Assembly: GCA_019217005.1 (NCBI GenBank)
Contig: JAHBNG010000028.1
Coordinates: 79,368-143,367, forward strand
Direction of reading: 5' to 3'
Length of the DNA: 64,000 bases
Source of the DNA: Chloroflexi bacterium TSY
GTDB taxonomy: Bacteria > Chloroflexota > Anaerolineae > Caldilineales > Caldilineaceae
Positions 1 to 9,848 of this stretch are shown here, in pieces. Position numbers and translations under genes: made by a program. The notes beneath the pieces are model-generated. The model had not been told where the DNA came from. It saw nothing but the letters and a program-made list of their open reading frames with translations, and searched no databases. Each line of letters begins with the position of its first letter. The stretch's first letter is position 1.

Positions 1-344
1 TGGGGCTTTTATCAGCGGCTGAAAGGCGTGATTCGGTTGACGCGTGGCAAACTAGAAGGAGAGTGGGAGCACATTCTCTTTCCGCCAGAAGCAACCGACC
101 TGCGGCGGCAGCTCTTTGGCTGGGCACGTTTTATGCTCATCGGTCATCTTATCCTGACGGTTGTCTCGCTGGCCTTGGGGCTCTGGCTCATACCAGTTTT
201 GATCACATTAGCTCCCTTTTATGGTGGCTGGTTGCTCTACCTCTGCAACAACACACAACATGTGGGATTACAGGATGAAACGCCCGATTACCGGCTCAAT
301 ACGCGCACCATCATCCTCAATCCGTTTGTGCGTTTTCTCTATTG

Positions 345-2545
345 GAGGATAGGACATAACATAAGATGCGTGCGGTTGAGCGGAACGAGAAGGCAGAAAG
401 GGTTCCGAAAGACTGGTCGAAACGGAGCATAAGTTATATTAAGTTCCGATAAGCGGCCCCCCAATCGACGAACGAGTTCCAGAGAGAATGTTGAAACGGA
501 ACTGAACATAAGATGGGAGCCATTTTGACAGGTTGGCAAGAGCTCCCTTTGGCATTAGAGTATAAGTCGCCAAAACCATCCCCCGAGCCGCCAAAAGGAG
601 CAACCATCATGATACCACAATGGAATCTAGATATTCGAACGCACCTGGCGCCGATCTGTCCCTGGCTCAACCCGACAGAACCAAGAGAGGAAGCAGCCAA
701 GCAAGTGGTGGGACCATTGTTGGACGAGACAGAGGACCAACAAGAAGCATATAGTCTCGAGCGTCCAGACCTGCATAGCCTGTGGCGGGGCGACAAGAGC
801 CTCCTGCCAAGCTTTGTGCAAGAATCGAAAGCAGCCATGACGATACTCGAACTGCTGGGACCACTGGAGTGGAGTCACTTCCCAGAACGAGCGAAGAATC
901 GAGCATGGCCAGGAAGTGAGCCGGTGCCAAGAGCCTGTTTTGCGGCAGCCTATCTGGTGAAGTTGAACAAAGAGATCGCATCGATGCCCAAATTGTGGGA
1001 GTATCTGAGCGAGAATCCAGCGTTGGTCTGGCTGTTGGGCTTTCCCCTGGTGCCATCGGATGAATACTCATGGGGCTTTGATGTGGAAGTGAGCCTCTGC
1101 ACAGCCAAGCATTTCAGTCGAGTGCTGCGCGAGATGGAGAATGCCCAGTTGCAGTTTCTGCTCACTGGCACAGTCCACTTGCTGCGAGATGCATTGCCCT
1201 CAGACATCACCTTTGGAGACGAGATTTCTCTGGATACCAAGCACATCATCGCTTGGGTGGTCGAGAACAATTCCAAGCATCGCATGAGCGACCGCTATGT
1301 CAAAGAGAATCAACCCAAGGGCGATCCAGATTGCAAGCTGGGTTGCAAAGAGCGCAAAAATCAGCACGCCAAGGCAAAGCAAACCAAGACCCATGATGGC
1401 TCAGACCAGACTCCCACTCAAGAGGGCATGGCTGCCAGTCACGTCCCATCGGGTGAATTCTACTGGGGCTATGCCTCTGGCCTCATCGCCACCAAAGTGC
1501 CTGAGTGGGGCGAGTTTGTCCTGGCTGAGATGACCCAGACCTTCAATCGAGGCGATGCCACTTACTTTCATCCCTTGGTGGAACGCACCGAAGCGAGTCT
1601 GGGACACAAACCCCGCTTTGGTGCTCTCGATGCCGCTTTTGATGCTTACTATGTTCACGACTACTTTCATCAGGCTGGTGGCTTTGCCGCTGTTCCTTTG
1701 CGCAAGCCCAACTATACTCGCACCTTCGATGAACAAGGCGCTCCTCTCTGTGAGGCGGACCTCCCTTTCTCTCAAAAGCACCTACTTCAAGCAGAAAAAC
1801 GCTCTTGTTCCTCACACCTTTGAACGATATGCCTCTCCCCTTCTTCACCCAGAAGCCACTGGGCAATGCTGTCCCATTGCCCATGCCAACTGGGCCAAAG
1901 GTGGTTGCAAGACTGAAATTGCCTCTGGCACAGGCGCTCGCCTTCGCTATCAACTCGACCGAGAGTGATGCCTACAAAGCTCTTTACAACCAGCGCTCTG
2001 CCACCGAACGCATCAACTCGCTTGCCAAAGAACTTGGCATCGAGCGACCCAAGCTGCGCAACCAGCGCTCTATCACCAACCAGAACACGCTCATTTATAT
2101 CCTTCTCAATCTGCGTGCTCTCCAGCGGGTCAACGCTCACAAGGCGTCTCTCGCTGACCAGTAGCTTCTCCGCTCCTGCTCACTCTGACTAATTCGCTTT
2201 CATTTTTCTAGCTTGGCGGCGCACGGGGGAAGTTTGGCACACCCTCAGAGCAGAGCACCGACAACGGCATCCGGAGCCAGAAGCAACCACTGGTCAATCG
2301 ACAACCGCACAGAACATCTGTTCCGAGTGACGCTACGTCAGTTGGTTAGATGCCCCTGCACCTCTTTTTCCCTTACATCCACACTTTTTCTCCTTTTTGA
2401 CTTCTTTTTCAATGAACTCTATTTTTTTACGCCCATTCGAAACATAAAAACATGCTTTATGCTCTTTCTCAGAGGAGAATGATGTGATTTGGCTCACGAC
2501 TAAACATAACCCTCAATTCTCTGCCTTATGTTTAGTCCTATCCAC
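345..2545 (+). mobile_element. IS element of 2201 bp with 8-bp target duplication
   Basis: The left end GAGGATAGGACATAACATAA and the reverse complement of the right end GTGGATAGGACTAAACATAA match at 17 of 20 positions, giving terminal inverted repeats of about 21 bp. The target sequence CTCTATTG (337-344) is repeated directly after the right end (2546-2553); the next base, G, is also shared, so the boundary is uncertain by one base. The element sits inside a fatty acid desaturase gene and carries one frameshifted DDE transposase. The family is not certain; the size and duplication do not point clearly to one group. Confidence 0.88.
513..2164 (+). pseudogene. DDE transposase with two frameshifts
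   Basis: The N-terminal part (513 to about 1765) includes EISLDTKHIIAWV, which supplies a likely first catalytic Asp, and later ALDAAFDAYYVHDYF for a second. Coding then continues in a second frame (about 1765-1960, KSTYFKQKNALVPHTF) and a third (about 1960-2164). The third contains ATERINSLAKELGIERPKLR, the typical C-terminal Glu and Arg-rich motif of IS4/IS5-superfamily transposases. Three frames are therefore needed to read one protein, so the copy is probably not autonomous unless the base changes are sequencing errors. Confidence 0.8.
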
Positions 2546-2871
2546 CTCTATTGGCACATGAACTTTCATATTGAGCATCACATGTATGCCGCTGTCCCCT
2601 GTTATAACTTGGGTAAGCTCCACGCCCTAATCGAACATGATTTGCCCCGCTCGTCAAATGGCCTGTATGAGACGTGGAAAGAGATCATCGCGATCATGCG
2701 TAGACAAAAGGTGGAGCCAGAGTATCAGTATATTCCGGAGTTGCCTGCTCATTCGGCAGCTTAAACAACCATGCTTGACACGCGTTTTAATAGACAAACC
2801 AGATAAAACCCGTACAAATGTGGAGTGAGCGCACCTTTCCAAAGGAAAGGCGTTCTCGAATGCGAGTGGGC

Positions 2872-3026
2872 GGCGTTAGAGATTACACGCAGTAGGATTT
2901 CTCAGAGGTAGAGCGTTCAAATGGCGAAAAAAGACGCAGTAGAGAATCTCGGACCATTTGGCACGCTCGAGTCTGTTTTGACTGAGAAGTGCAGGATTAT
3001 GTCTACTGCGTGTAATAGAGAACGCC
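2872..3026. repeat. Non-autonomous element B, copy 1 (155 bp)
   Basis: The right end CTACTGCGTGTAATAGAGAA(CGCC) is the inverse of the left end GGCGTTAGAGATTACACGCA, which carries four changes next to its first six bases. A second copy of exactly the same length lies at 57445-57599, where the 24-bp ends are perfect inverted repeats. The internal sequence appears identical between copies. About 40 bp upstream of the left end (from GAGCGCACCTTTCC at 2827) are also shared, so the repeated unit may be larger. An open frame starting at 2921 exists in both copies but is embedded in the element and is not called as a gene. Confidence 0.75.
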
Positions 3027-3070
3027 TTTTCCTCGTCGTGCGATTTCTATTTGTTATGTCTATAAGAACC

Positions 3071-3141
3071 TATCCGAAAAGTGGTTGCGAGTCCGACCAG
3101 CTTCTCGGATGAGAATGCATCGTCACAGAACTTTTCGGATA
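3071..3141 (+). other. 12-bp inverted repeat upstream of the hydrolase gene
   Basis: TATCCGAAAAGT at 3071-3082 is repeated in inverse form as ACTTTTCGGATA at 3130-3141, nine bases before the ATG of the downstream hydrolase. It could form a long-loop hairpin, act as an operator, or be the ends of a tiny mobile element. No clear Shine-Dalgarno sequence lies between it and the ATG. Confidence 0.4.
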
Positions 3142-3150
3142 AGCACTAAA

Positions 3151-4572
3151 ATGAATCATCGTGAATGCTGGGTTCCCATGAATGACGGAGTTCAGCTCGA
3201 TACATCCATCTTTACGCCATCCGGTGATACGCCCGCTAGTGGATGGCGGGCCATCTTATTGATCCACGGTCATGGAGACAACGCCAGCAAAGAATCAATG
3301 TTTGCGCGTGCCGAGCGATATGCGGAGCGTGACTATTTGGCCGTCTGCTACAGTGTACGCGGTCAGGGTGCGTCCGAAGGGCTAACCTTTCATTTGGGTG
3401 CACGGGAGATCTTTGACCTGCAAGATATGATCGACTGGATATTGAATGAACTGCCTGTTCACCCGGAGAAGTTGGCAGTTTGTGGCAGTTCGCAGGGGGG
3501 ATGGCACGCCTACATGGCCGCGGCTCATCATGCTCAAGTCGCGACGGTAGTGCCGGAAAACATTTGCACTGACATGGCTGACTTTGCTGTGCGCAATGGC
3601 TGCCTGACGCGCTGGTTCTTTCTACGTACCATGCGTCGGCGCATCATGAGCGCGGGTTTACAGGATTTGGCGCGACAATGGGCAATTAGCGGAGAGTGGG
3701 AGCGATTGCGAGAGTGGTTGCGCCCCACATCTCCACGGCTCTTTGTCAAACGGATTCGTTGCCCTGCCTTCATCCTTCATGGCTGGCACGACATGGGGAT
3801 GCCTGCCAACGAAGTGCTTGCCATGTTCGAGCAGCTAACCGTGCCCAAGAAACTCTACCTGGGTGGTGGTGGACACGAAGGTCAGGATGCGGCAGAGGCT
3901 GAGAAGGTGCGACAGGGACTAGTTGACCGTTGGCTCGATTATTGGCTTAAGGATGAACAAAACGGGATTTTGGAGGAGCCGGCGATTACCTATGTACGAC
4001 GGCCAACTTGGGACGCAGTAGAAATTGATGCATCGCCACCACAGTCAACACCAGCATCAACGTTCGAACCGCTCTATCTTCATGTGGACGGTACGCTCAA
4101 AGATCATCCTCCCGTCGGGCCAAGCAATCCTTCCAATGTCAACAATGTTTTGCTTGATCCAGCCTATTGTTTGCAGACCGCTATTTATGATGACATGGCA
4201 GGGGTCTCTGCGGCTTTGGCTCGCGAAACGGTCTCATTCGAGGGAGCTCGGCTTGAAAAATCATTTGAGCTGTTAGGTTCTCCCAAAGGCACTTTCTTTA
4301 TGTTGCCCAATCAGAGTGAGTTTCAGGTTCACGCAGAGCTGTACGATGTATCACCGCACGGAGAAGAAATTTTGATCACACGTGGGCATTATGGCACACG
4401 CTGCGCTGCGCCAGGTTGTCATGTTTCGGTTGAGATCGAGTGCCGTACCATTGGGTATCAGGTAGAGGCTGGTCATCGACTGCGCCTCATCGTCAGCAAC
4501 TACGATACGCAATATGTATTTCCATACTTTGAGCCCTTTTGCGCAAGACTCTATGGGGTGGTTCAAAATTAG
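3151..4572 (+). CDS. CocE/NonD-type alpha/beta hydrolase, C-terminus altered by an inserted element
   Basis: Predicted soluble serine hydrolase of the X-Pro dipeptidyl-peptidase/CocE group. The N-terminal domain shows the oxyanion-loop region ILLIHGHGD (about 36-44), the nucleophile elbow GSSQGG with Ser about 114, a GWHDMGMP segment likely to supply the acid, and GGGGHEGQD for the histidine. A C-terminal jelly-roll-like domain follows (about 300-465), as in this family. The start ATG at 3151 begins the conserved MNDGVQLDT segment; upstream in-frame codons look non-coding. The last codons and the stop come from element A, copy 1, inserted at 4555, so the native C-terminus has been replaced. 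The substrate is not predictable. Confidence 0.8.
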   Translation: MNHRECWVPMNDGVQLDTSIFTPSGDTPASGWRAILLIHGHGDNASKESMFARAERYAERDYLAVCYSVRGQGASEGLTFHLGAREIFDLQDMIDWILNELPVHPEKLAVCGSSQGGWHAYMAAAHHAQVATVVPENICTDMADFAVRNGCLTRWFFLRTMRRRIMSAGLQDLARQWAISGEWERLREWLRPTSPRLFVKRIRCPAFILHGWHDMGMPANEVLAMFEQLTVPKKLYLGGGGHEGQDAAEAEKVRQGLVDRWLDYWLKDEQNGILEEPAITYVRRPTWDAVEIDASPPQSTPASTFEPLYLHVDGTLKDHPPVGPSNPSNVNNVLLDPAYCLQTAIYDDMAGVSAALARETVSFEGARLEKSFELLGSPKGTFFMLPNQSEFQVHAELYDVSPHGEEILITRGHYGTRCAAPGCHVSVEIECRTIGYQVEAGHRLRLIVSNYDTQYVFPYFEPFCARLYGVVQN

Positions 4573-4709
4573 GTTTACACTTTTGATATATAGACAAAAA
4601 TCTATATGAGACCGTTTTCTCTCTGAGAACCGGCGAAATCAGAGAATATAAACGTTCTTTCTGTTTCTAAAAGTGTAAACCTATCTATCCAGCTAAAATG
4701 AACCACCCC
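4555..4709 (+). repeat. Non-autonomous element A, copy 1 (155 bp)
   Basis: It begins GGGGTGGTTCAAAATTAGGT and ends TAAAATGAACCACCCC, and is flanked by the direct repeat GACTCTAT (4547-4554 and 4710-4717). It is the most diverged of four copies (others at 55643, 58668 and 60347), so probably the oldest. It supplies the stop codon of the upstream hydrolase. Confidence 0.9.
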
Positions 4710-4751
4710 GACTCTATCATGACAATCAGCGGCCGTCGATGATTGAGCTAC

Positions 4752-6436
4752 CTATTCGCCCATCTCAAACCCATAATCACGCTTTGCCTGCTCCTCCGTA
4801 ATATAACCATTCTTCAGATCTGCTTCGACCAACGCCCGCTCCCGCTCTTTTGGATCGCCCCATCCGGCGCCTGTGGCTGTCATGACCTGGATCACATCGT
4901 CGGCGTTGAGCGTTAGCCCACTGACAACTGAATGGCGCTCCGTTTCGCCGTTGGCACGCCGAATAATGAAGTGATTGGGCGAACCGAACTGGCCCCCTTC
5001 CAACGGCCAAGGCGGTTCATCAGAACGGGTGTAGGCTGCCGTGAGCCAAGCATTGTCGGAGCGGATGCGGTAGTCGATGCGCACCCCTTTGCCACCGCGA
5101 TAGAGTCCCGCGCCACCATCCTCGTCGTGGAAACTCAGGTAGTCGACGGTTACGCCATAGCGAGACTCAGCTACTTCCGCAGGACAGTTGTAGGTTTCAC
5201 CGTGCAGCCCACAGAACTGTCCTGCGTTGCCATCCTTACGCGCTGATCCGCCCCAGCCGCCCAGCTCTGGCTCGATGACGGCATAGGCGCGCCCGGTATC
5301 TGGATGTGTACCGCCAAAGAGCGTGCCGCAGACCGACGAGAAGCTACCTGCAGGGATACGGTCGGGCATGTGGGGTGCTAAGCAGCGCAGGATCAGATCG
5401 TGCAGACGTACCGTCAACTCGTAGTAGATGCCCATGGCAGCTGGATAGGTTGGGTTGAAGACGCTACCTTCACGCAAGAGTACTTTTAGGGGGCGAAAGG
5501 TGCCGCCATTGGCACTTTTTTCTGGTGCAGTGATGTTCTTGAAAAGGCCATCTGACACGAAACGATGGAATCGTCGGCGCTCATGTTGAATGGTCCCGGA
5601 TCTTGATCGGGGTTGTTGCGCAAGTCAATGACAAATTCGTCGTCGGTAATTTTGATGGTGACATTGTAAAAGATGCCGGTGTCCTGCTTCTCCTCCAGCG
5701 AATAAACGCCGTTGGGCAGATTGCGAATGCCACGCAAACTCACTTGCTCACCATAGTCCATATAGGAATCGAGTGCGGTAAGAAAAACATCCTTACCATA
5801 TTTGTCGACGATTTCCAGAATGCGTCGTTCCCCAATCCGAACGGCTGCGATTCCAGCCCAAAGATCGCCAGTGAGAAAGTCGGGCATGCGGCAGTTGGCG
5901 GTCAGAATATCGAAGATCCCTTGCAGCGGCTCACCACGTGAGATGAGCTTAACCCCAGGCATAATCATGCCTTCCTGGAAGATCTCGGTGGCGTCGGTCG
6001 ACATGCTGCCCGGCACCATCCCACCAACATCATTCCAGTGCGCAATGTTGGCTGTCCATGCCACGAGTTCGTCTTCGCCCGCCTCATTTTGGGTAAAAAC
6101 AGGCATCGTCAAGACCATATCGTTGAGGTGTGTCACCCCACCATTGTAGGGATCATTGGTGATAAAGATATCACCAGGCTCGATATCGCCCGGCTGATCA
6201 AATTTCTCGATGATCTTCTTGACTGTTTTGTCTAGCACGCCAATAAAGGCAGGAATCCCCGCCCCGGAGCTAGCCATCTCGCCATTGCGGTCGGTGATGC
6301 CCGTGCCCATATCGAGCACTTCATAGATGATCGCACTCATGGCCGTGCGTCGCATGGCACCGAACATTTCGTCGGCTGTGGCTTGGAGAGAGTTCTGGAT
6401 GATTTCTAGGGTGATCGGATCAAATTGTGTAGTCAT
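4752..6436 (-). pseudogene. hyuB: Hydantoinase B/oxoprolinase family protein with one frameshift
   Basis: The upstream half (6436 to about 5545) starts MTTQFDPITLEIIQNSLQAT, the classic HyuB N-terminus, with GDIFITNDPYNGG and a typical HLNDM segment. The downstream half (about 5555-4752) has the conserved GGTFRPLKV, the GGGxG-rich HPDTGRAYAVIEPELGGWGG and a final TGAGWGDPKER. The halves overlap in different frames around 5540-5560, and joining them gives about 560 residues, normal for HyuB. HyuB is the B subunit of ATP-dependent hydantoinase/5-oxoprolinase-type enzymes. No hyuA partner is seen in the window. The ATG at 6436 lies 13 bp after the preceding gene, so co-transcription is likely. 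The frameshift may be an assembly error. Confidence 0.85.
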
Positions 6437-6449
6437 AGCTCCTCTAGCT

Positions 6450-7919
6450 TTACAGATGTTCGAATTCTGTCGACTTCCAATCATCTACAGTTCGCGTTTG
6501 GGTATCAAAGTTCACCCCAACACACGCGATCGGCTTCCCATGCAGCTGATACTTTTGATAATATGCATGATCATCCATCTGATCGAGTGCGATCTGGGCG
6601 CTCTTATCTAGCTTAAATTCAAAGAGATAGATACGATCATCCAACTCAACGACTGAATCAATGCGTCCATCGTTGGTCTTGACTTCGGCGCTGATGCGCA
6701 GACCAATGAGCTTGAAGAAGAGTGCGAGATCATGATTTCGGAGGGCATCGATTAGTCGCCGCAAATGGGCATCACTCAATCCTTGTTGCGTGTTGCTAAA
6801 GGCATCGAGGAGATAGACCATAAAGGCATTTTCAACTTCAAAGTTGGGGTAGCCAAGTTGATAGCCTTGCGAATCTGGATAGTATGCTTTAATTGTCAGA
6901 TAACCAGTTTGAAAGAGCAATGGAATGATGGAAAGCTTGTCGATTTCGTAAGTACTAAAAGCCAGTTCGCTTAACTCTAGATTGCTCAGTTCTTCCAGAT
7001 CAAAATTGCCTTCACGAATCAGCTTGATTAAGAAGGATGGGCTACCACTCTCAAACCAGTAATTGGAGAAGCGTTGGTTATAAAAAAGGTGCAGAGTCGA
7101 AAACGGATTGTAGACATTCTCTGCTTCAGGCGCAAAGCAGAAGCCATTATACCAATGATGCATCTGCTCAATAAAAGTATCTTCTGTAATATCTTCCTTT
7201 TCGGCAAAGAGCGTGATGTTTTGGGATAGATTTTGGCGAATTTCCGTCTCTGTCAGTCCCAAAGCTGTCGCAAAGGCAGTATTCAGCGTCAGGTCTGTCA
7301 GATTGTTCAGATCGGAAAAGACACCTACTTTGCTAAATTTACTGATACCCGTAATGAACGACATACGAATATAGCGATCCAATGCTTTGATCACGCCGTA
7401 GAAGCCTTTGAGCGTAGATAGTATCTTTTGCGCCTCAGGCAAATTATCTAGATTGTCGATGAGAGGTTTGTCATATTCGTCAATTAGGATGATGACCTGC
7501 TTCTCCACGGATAAAGCCAAGATCAAATCGCCAAATTGAGCATAATGAGGCCCATCTTGTAATGAGACCCCATGCCGTTGGGCATCAAACGCTAAATAGC
7601 GTTTAATGTTACTCTGTAGTTCTTCCGCAGTGGATGATGGGTAAAGACTAAAATCAAGGCGAATGACGGCGTTGGCTTCCCAATGATAATCGCTGTTATC
7701 GATCCACAGCCCCTGAAAAAGCTCACGATTCCCTTGAAATAATTCTTCCAAAGTCGAGATGAACAGACTCTTCCCAAAACGACGTGGTCGCGACAAAAAC
7801 CAGGCTCCTTTAGGCAGATGTACCAAATCATAAATATACTTTGTCTTATCAACATATAGATAGTCGCCCTCAATGATGTCGCGGAAGCTGGATGTCGTAG
7901 TTGGTAATCGTTTGGACAT
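6450..7919 (-). CDS. AAA-ATPase-like protein with C-terminal PD-(D/E)XK nuclease fold
   Basis: A 489-residue protein starting MSKRLPTTTSSFRDIIEGDY. The segment YLYVDKTKYIYDLV, the P-loop-like RPRRFGKSLF (about 44-53) and the later VIILIDEYDKPLI are diagnostic of the AAA-ATPase_like (DUF1703-linked) family. Near the C-terminus, GRIDSVVELD followed by FEFKLDKSA gives the D...ExK core of a PD-(D/E)XK nuclease. Such proteins are abundant in multi-copy families of many bacteria and may act in DNA transactions or defence, but none of this is demonstrated here. A more upstream ATG (7943) is possible. The gene ends 13 bp before hyuB. Confidence 0.85.
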   Translation of the reverse strand: MSKRLPTTTSSFRDIIEGDYLYVDKTKYIYDLVHLPKGAWFLSRPRRFGKSLFISTLEELFQGNRELFQGLWIDNSDYHWEANAVIRLDFSLYPSSTAEELQSNIKRYLAFDAQRHGVSLQDGPHYAQFGDLILALSVEKQVIILIDEYDKPLIDNLDNLPEAQKILSTLKGFYGVIKALDRYIRMSFITGISKFSKVGVFSDLNNLTDLTLNTAFATALGLTETEIRQNLSQNITLFAEKEDITEDTFIEQMHHWYNGFCFAPEAENVYNPFSTLHLFYNQRFSNYWFESGSPSFLIKLIREGNFDLEELSNLELSELAFSTYEIDKLSIIPLLFQTGYLTIKAYYPDSQGYQLGYPNFEVENAFMVYLLDAFSNTQQGLSDAHLRRLIDALRNHDLALFFKLIGLRISAEVKTNDGRIDSVVELDDRIYLFEFKLDKSAQIALDQMDDHAYYQKYQLHGKPIACVGVNFDTQTRTVDDWKSTEFEHL

Positions 7920-8068
7920 GTCACACCTGGCATGGAAATGCAAATCGTTATCTCAATAGACTCGACCATTGTATCGATTTCAGCCACGAATCCCCAAAAT
8001 ACCCGTTACATTCATTGCATTGCAATGCAATCATCATCAACGCCAGAATTGAAATCGTCCACATTTGT

Positions 8069-8863
8069 TTACTCATTCCAGCGATCACTGCCACGAAACG
8101 GCATATGCTCACCTTCCACAAAGCGTGGTCGTTCGACATAGACATTCTGAACATGCGGTACAGCTTCGCCCCGAAACAATACATTTTTATGGTCTTCTTT
8201 CTTGACCCAAGTTGTTGGTGGCACATAGCGTAAGGTTAAGCCGACTCGCCATCGATCTGACCTGTTGGCATTCGAGCCATGAATGATCGACGGGTTGTGA
8301 ATTGAAATATCTCCTGCTCGTAACTCTATATCGACAGCGGCAGATTCATCTATTTCATGGGGGTGAATCCCCAGATCGAGTACATAGTCCCCTCTATCCA
8401 TCTGGATCATATCTTTGCGCGTGAGCAACCGATTATTCTGTGTGCCAGGGATGACGCGCATACAGCCATTTTCAACTGTCGAATCGGTGCCAGCCACCCA
8501 GAGTGTGGTCACTTCCATTGGCTCTAAGGGCCAATAGGAACCATCCTGATGCCAGCCGACAGCTTGCCCCGTATGTGGTCTCTTGGCAATGTAGTGGGCA
8601 CCAAACAGAACGATTGCTGGACCGATGAACTGCTCGGCTATATCCAGCAAGCGGTCATCGCCTGCCACTCGGTGCAAAAATGGATCGTCAACCAACAAGT
8701 GATGATGGAGCGCTTCGGGTCGAACATCAGGATGTTTTTTGCCCAACCAGTGAATGTGGTCCACCATCTCCTGCGCCAGGTCGGCATCGATGGCGTTGCG
8801 CACGATCACATAGCCCTTTTCATCATATTCCTGGCGAATATCAAGTTCGAGCGCTGTTTGCAT
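8069..8863 (-). CDS. Phytanoyl-CoA dioxygenase family protein
   Basis: Fe(II)/2-oxoglutarate-dependent oxygenase of the PhyH family, 264 residues. The metal triad is visible as H105 and D107 in GWHQDGSYW and distal H195 in SIIHGSNANR, with R206 as the likely 2-oxoglutarate anchor. The start at 8863 is chosen because GGAGGGG lies just upstream and the conserved EKGYVIVRNAID segment follows. The ATG comes one base after the stop of the sugar isomerase-like gene, so the two are translated together. Substrate unknown; small-molecule hydroxylation is the family role. Confidence 0.88.
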   Translation of the reverse strand: MQTALELDIRQEYDEKGYVIVRNAIDADLAQEMVDHIHWLGKKHPDVRPEALHHHLLVDDPFLHRVAGDDRLLDIAEQFIGPAIVLFGAHYIAKRPHTGQAVGWHQDGSYWPLEPMEVTTLWVAGTDSTVENGCMRVIPGTQNNRLLTRKDMIQMDRGDYVLDLGIHPHEIDESAAVDIELRAGDISIHNPSIIHGSNANRSDRWRVGLTLRYVPPTTWVKKEDHKNVLFRGEAVPHVQNVYVERPRFVEGEHMPFRGSDRWNE

Positions 8864-8864
8864 C

Positions 8865-9734
8865 TTAACACCCCTCCAGATATCTGGCTGCATGGAGGAT
8901 ACCGGCCTTCTCCTCTGGGCCACCATCATTGAAATTGGCGTCTTCCAACTCGATCGAGACACGCCCACTATATCCACTCTCAGCCAAAACCTGAAAGACC
9001 TTGACCCACGGCGTTAACCCATGACCGGGAATGCAGTAGCGCCAGGCAAACCCACCAAAGGGTACCGCTTTGGCAAAGGTGCCGGGTTGTTCCAGACCAT
9101 ATTCATAGACGTTGTCAGCCAAAATCTCTGTATCCTTGCCGTGGACGTGATAGACCCGATCGACAAATTCATATAGGAAACGGATGGGGTCGATGCCCAT
9201 GCGCAGCAGATGGGATGGGTCATAGTTGACGCCCATGGCTTTGGAAGGAACTGCCTCAAAGAAGGCGCGGTAGGTTTCAGGCGTGCAGCACAAGGCGCCT
9301 GGCCCCGGCCAGCCTTCGATGGCGATGCGCGCATCAACTTCCTCGAGAATAGGGGCCAGTTTGCTGAAGCTTTCGACGATATAGTCAAAATTTTCGGCCC
9401 TCGGCAGCGCCGGATTTTCTGGAATCATCGTAACAAAGTAGGTCATGGGGCCAAGCTTGGCACAGTTGCGAAAGTAGGCTTGGTTTTCCGCTACGGCAGC
9501 TGCACGAGTCGATTTATCTGCTGCAATCAAATTGCGTCCATTGAGCAGATCGGCCGTTCCGATCCAGAGCCCCGCATCGAGCACTTGCTGTCCCACCTTA
9601 TCTGCATCACTACCCATATCTAGGCCACCAAGACCGCTCTCTTTGGTCCAGGAAACGACATTTTCAAAGGGAGCTTTGCTGGTCCAGCCGCGCATGCGAA
9701 AGCCGATGGGATAATTTCCGGTACGTGTATTCAT
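8865..9734 (-). CDS. Sugar phosphate isomerase/epimerase-like TIM-barrel protein
   Basis: 289 residues with the AP-endonuclease-2/xylose-isomerase-like barrel pattern. It has IAIEGWPGPG (metal-binding Glu), GVNYDPSHLLRMG (Asp/His), VYHVHGKDTE (His) and a terminal VSIELED (Glu). These are the usual metal ligands of the family. It directly precedes the PhyH-like gene with a one-base gap, suggesting that both act on one carbohydrate or polyol substrate. Specificity cannot be assigned. Confidence 0.85.
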   Translation of the reverse strand: MNTRTGNYPIGFRMRGWTSKAPFENVVSWTKESGLGGLDMGSDADKVGQQVLDAGLWIGTADLLNGRNLIAADKSTRAAAVAENQAYFRNCAKLGPMTYFVTMIPENPALPRAENFDYIVESFSKLAPILEEVDARIAIEGWPGPGALCCTPETYRAFFEAVPSKAMGVNYDPSHLLRMGIDPIRFLYEFVDRVYHVHGKDTEILADNVYEYGLEQPGTFAKAVPFGGFAWRYCIPGHGLTPWVKVFQVLAESGYSGRVSIELEDANFNDGGPEEKAGILHAARYLEGC

Positions 9735-9848
9735 GAAAGTTTGACCTTTGTTATTGGCTCATCTATTTGCAAATTTGGACAACAATGTTTGGCTCAACCA
9801 CACGTTTACTGGGCTGGTTGTTTGGGAGATGAGCGTTTTGTGTCTTAT

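Larger units (their letters stand above)
1..2764 (+). pseudogene. Fatty acid desaturase gene split by an IS, 5' end outside window
   Basis: The reading frame is open from the first base, so the true start lies upstream. The first part (1-344) carries two hydrophobic stretches and the histidine-box-like motif NNTQHVGL. The second part (2546-2764) opens with LYWHMNFHIEHHMYAAVP, the HxxHH box of membrane di-iron fatty acid desaturases. Both halves contain the same codons CTC TAT TGG at the break, and deleting the insertion plus one duplicated target joins them in frame as FLYWHMNFHIEHH. The enzyme would insert a double bond into membrane acyl chains. The gene is inactive as it stands. Substrate and regiospecificity cannot be told. 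Confidence 0.85.

Noticed and set aside
2921..3112. Open frame inside element B (also at 57494) with an ATG and a plausible start
   Set aside because: It lies wholly within a repeated 155-bp element with inverted ends, the two copies appear identical at DNA level so there is no sign of protein-level selection, and no ribosome site is present.
8039..8233. Plus-strand frames opposite the PhyH gene
   Set aside because: They are shadows of a well-supported minus-strand gene and carry no motif.
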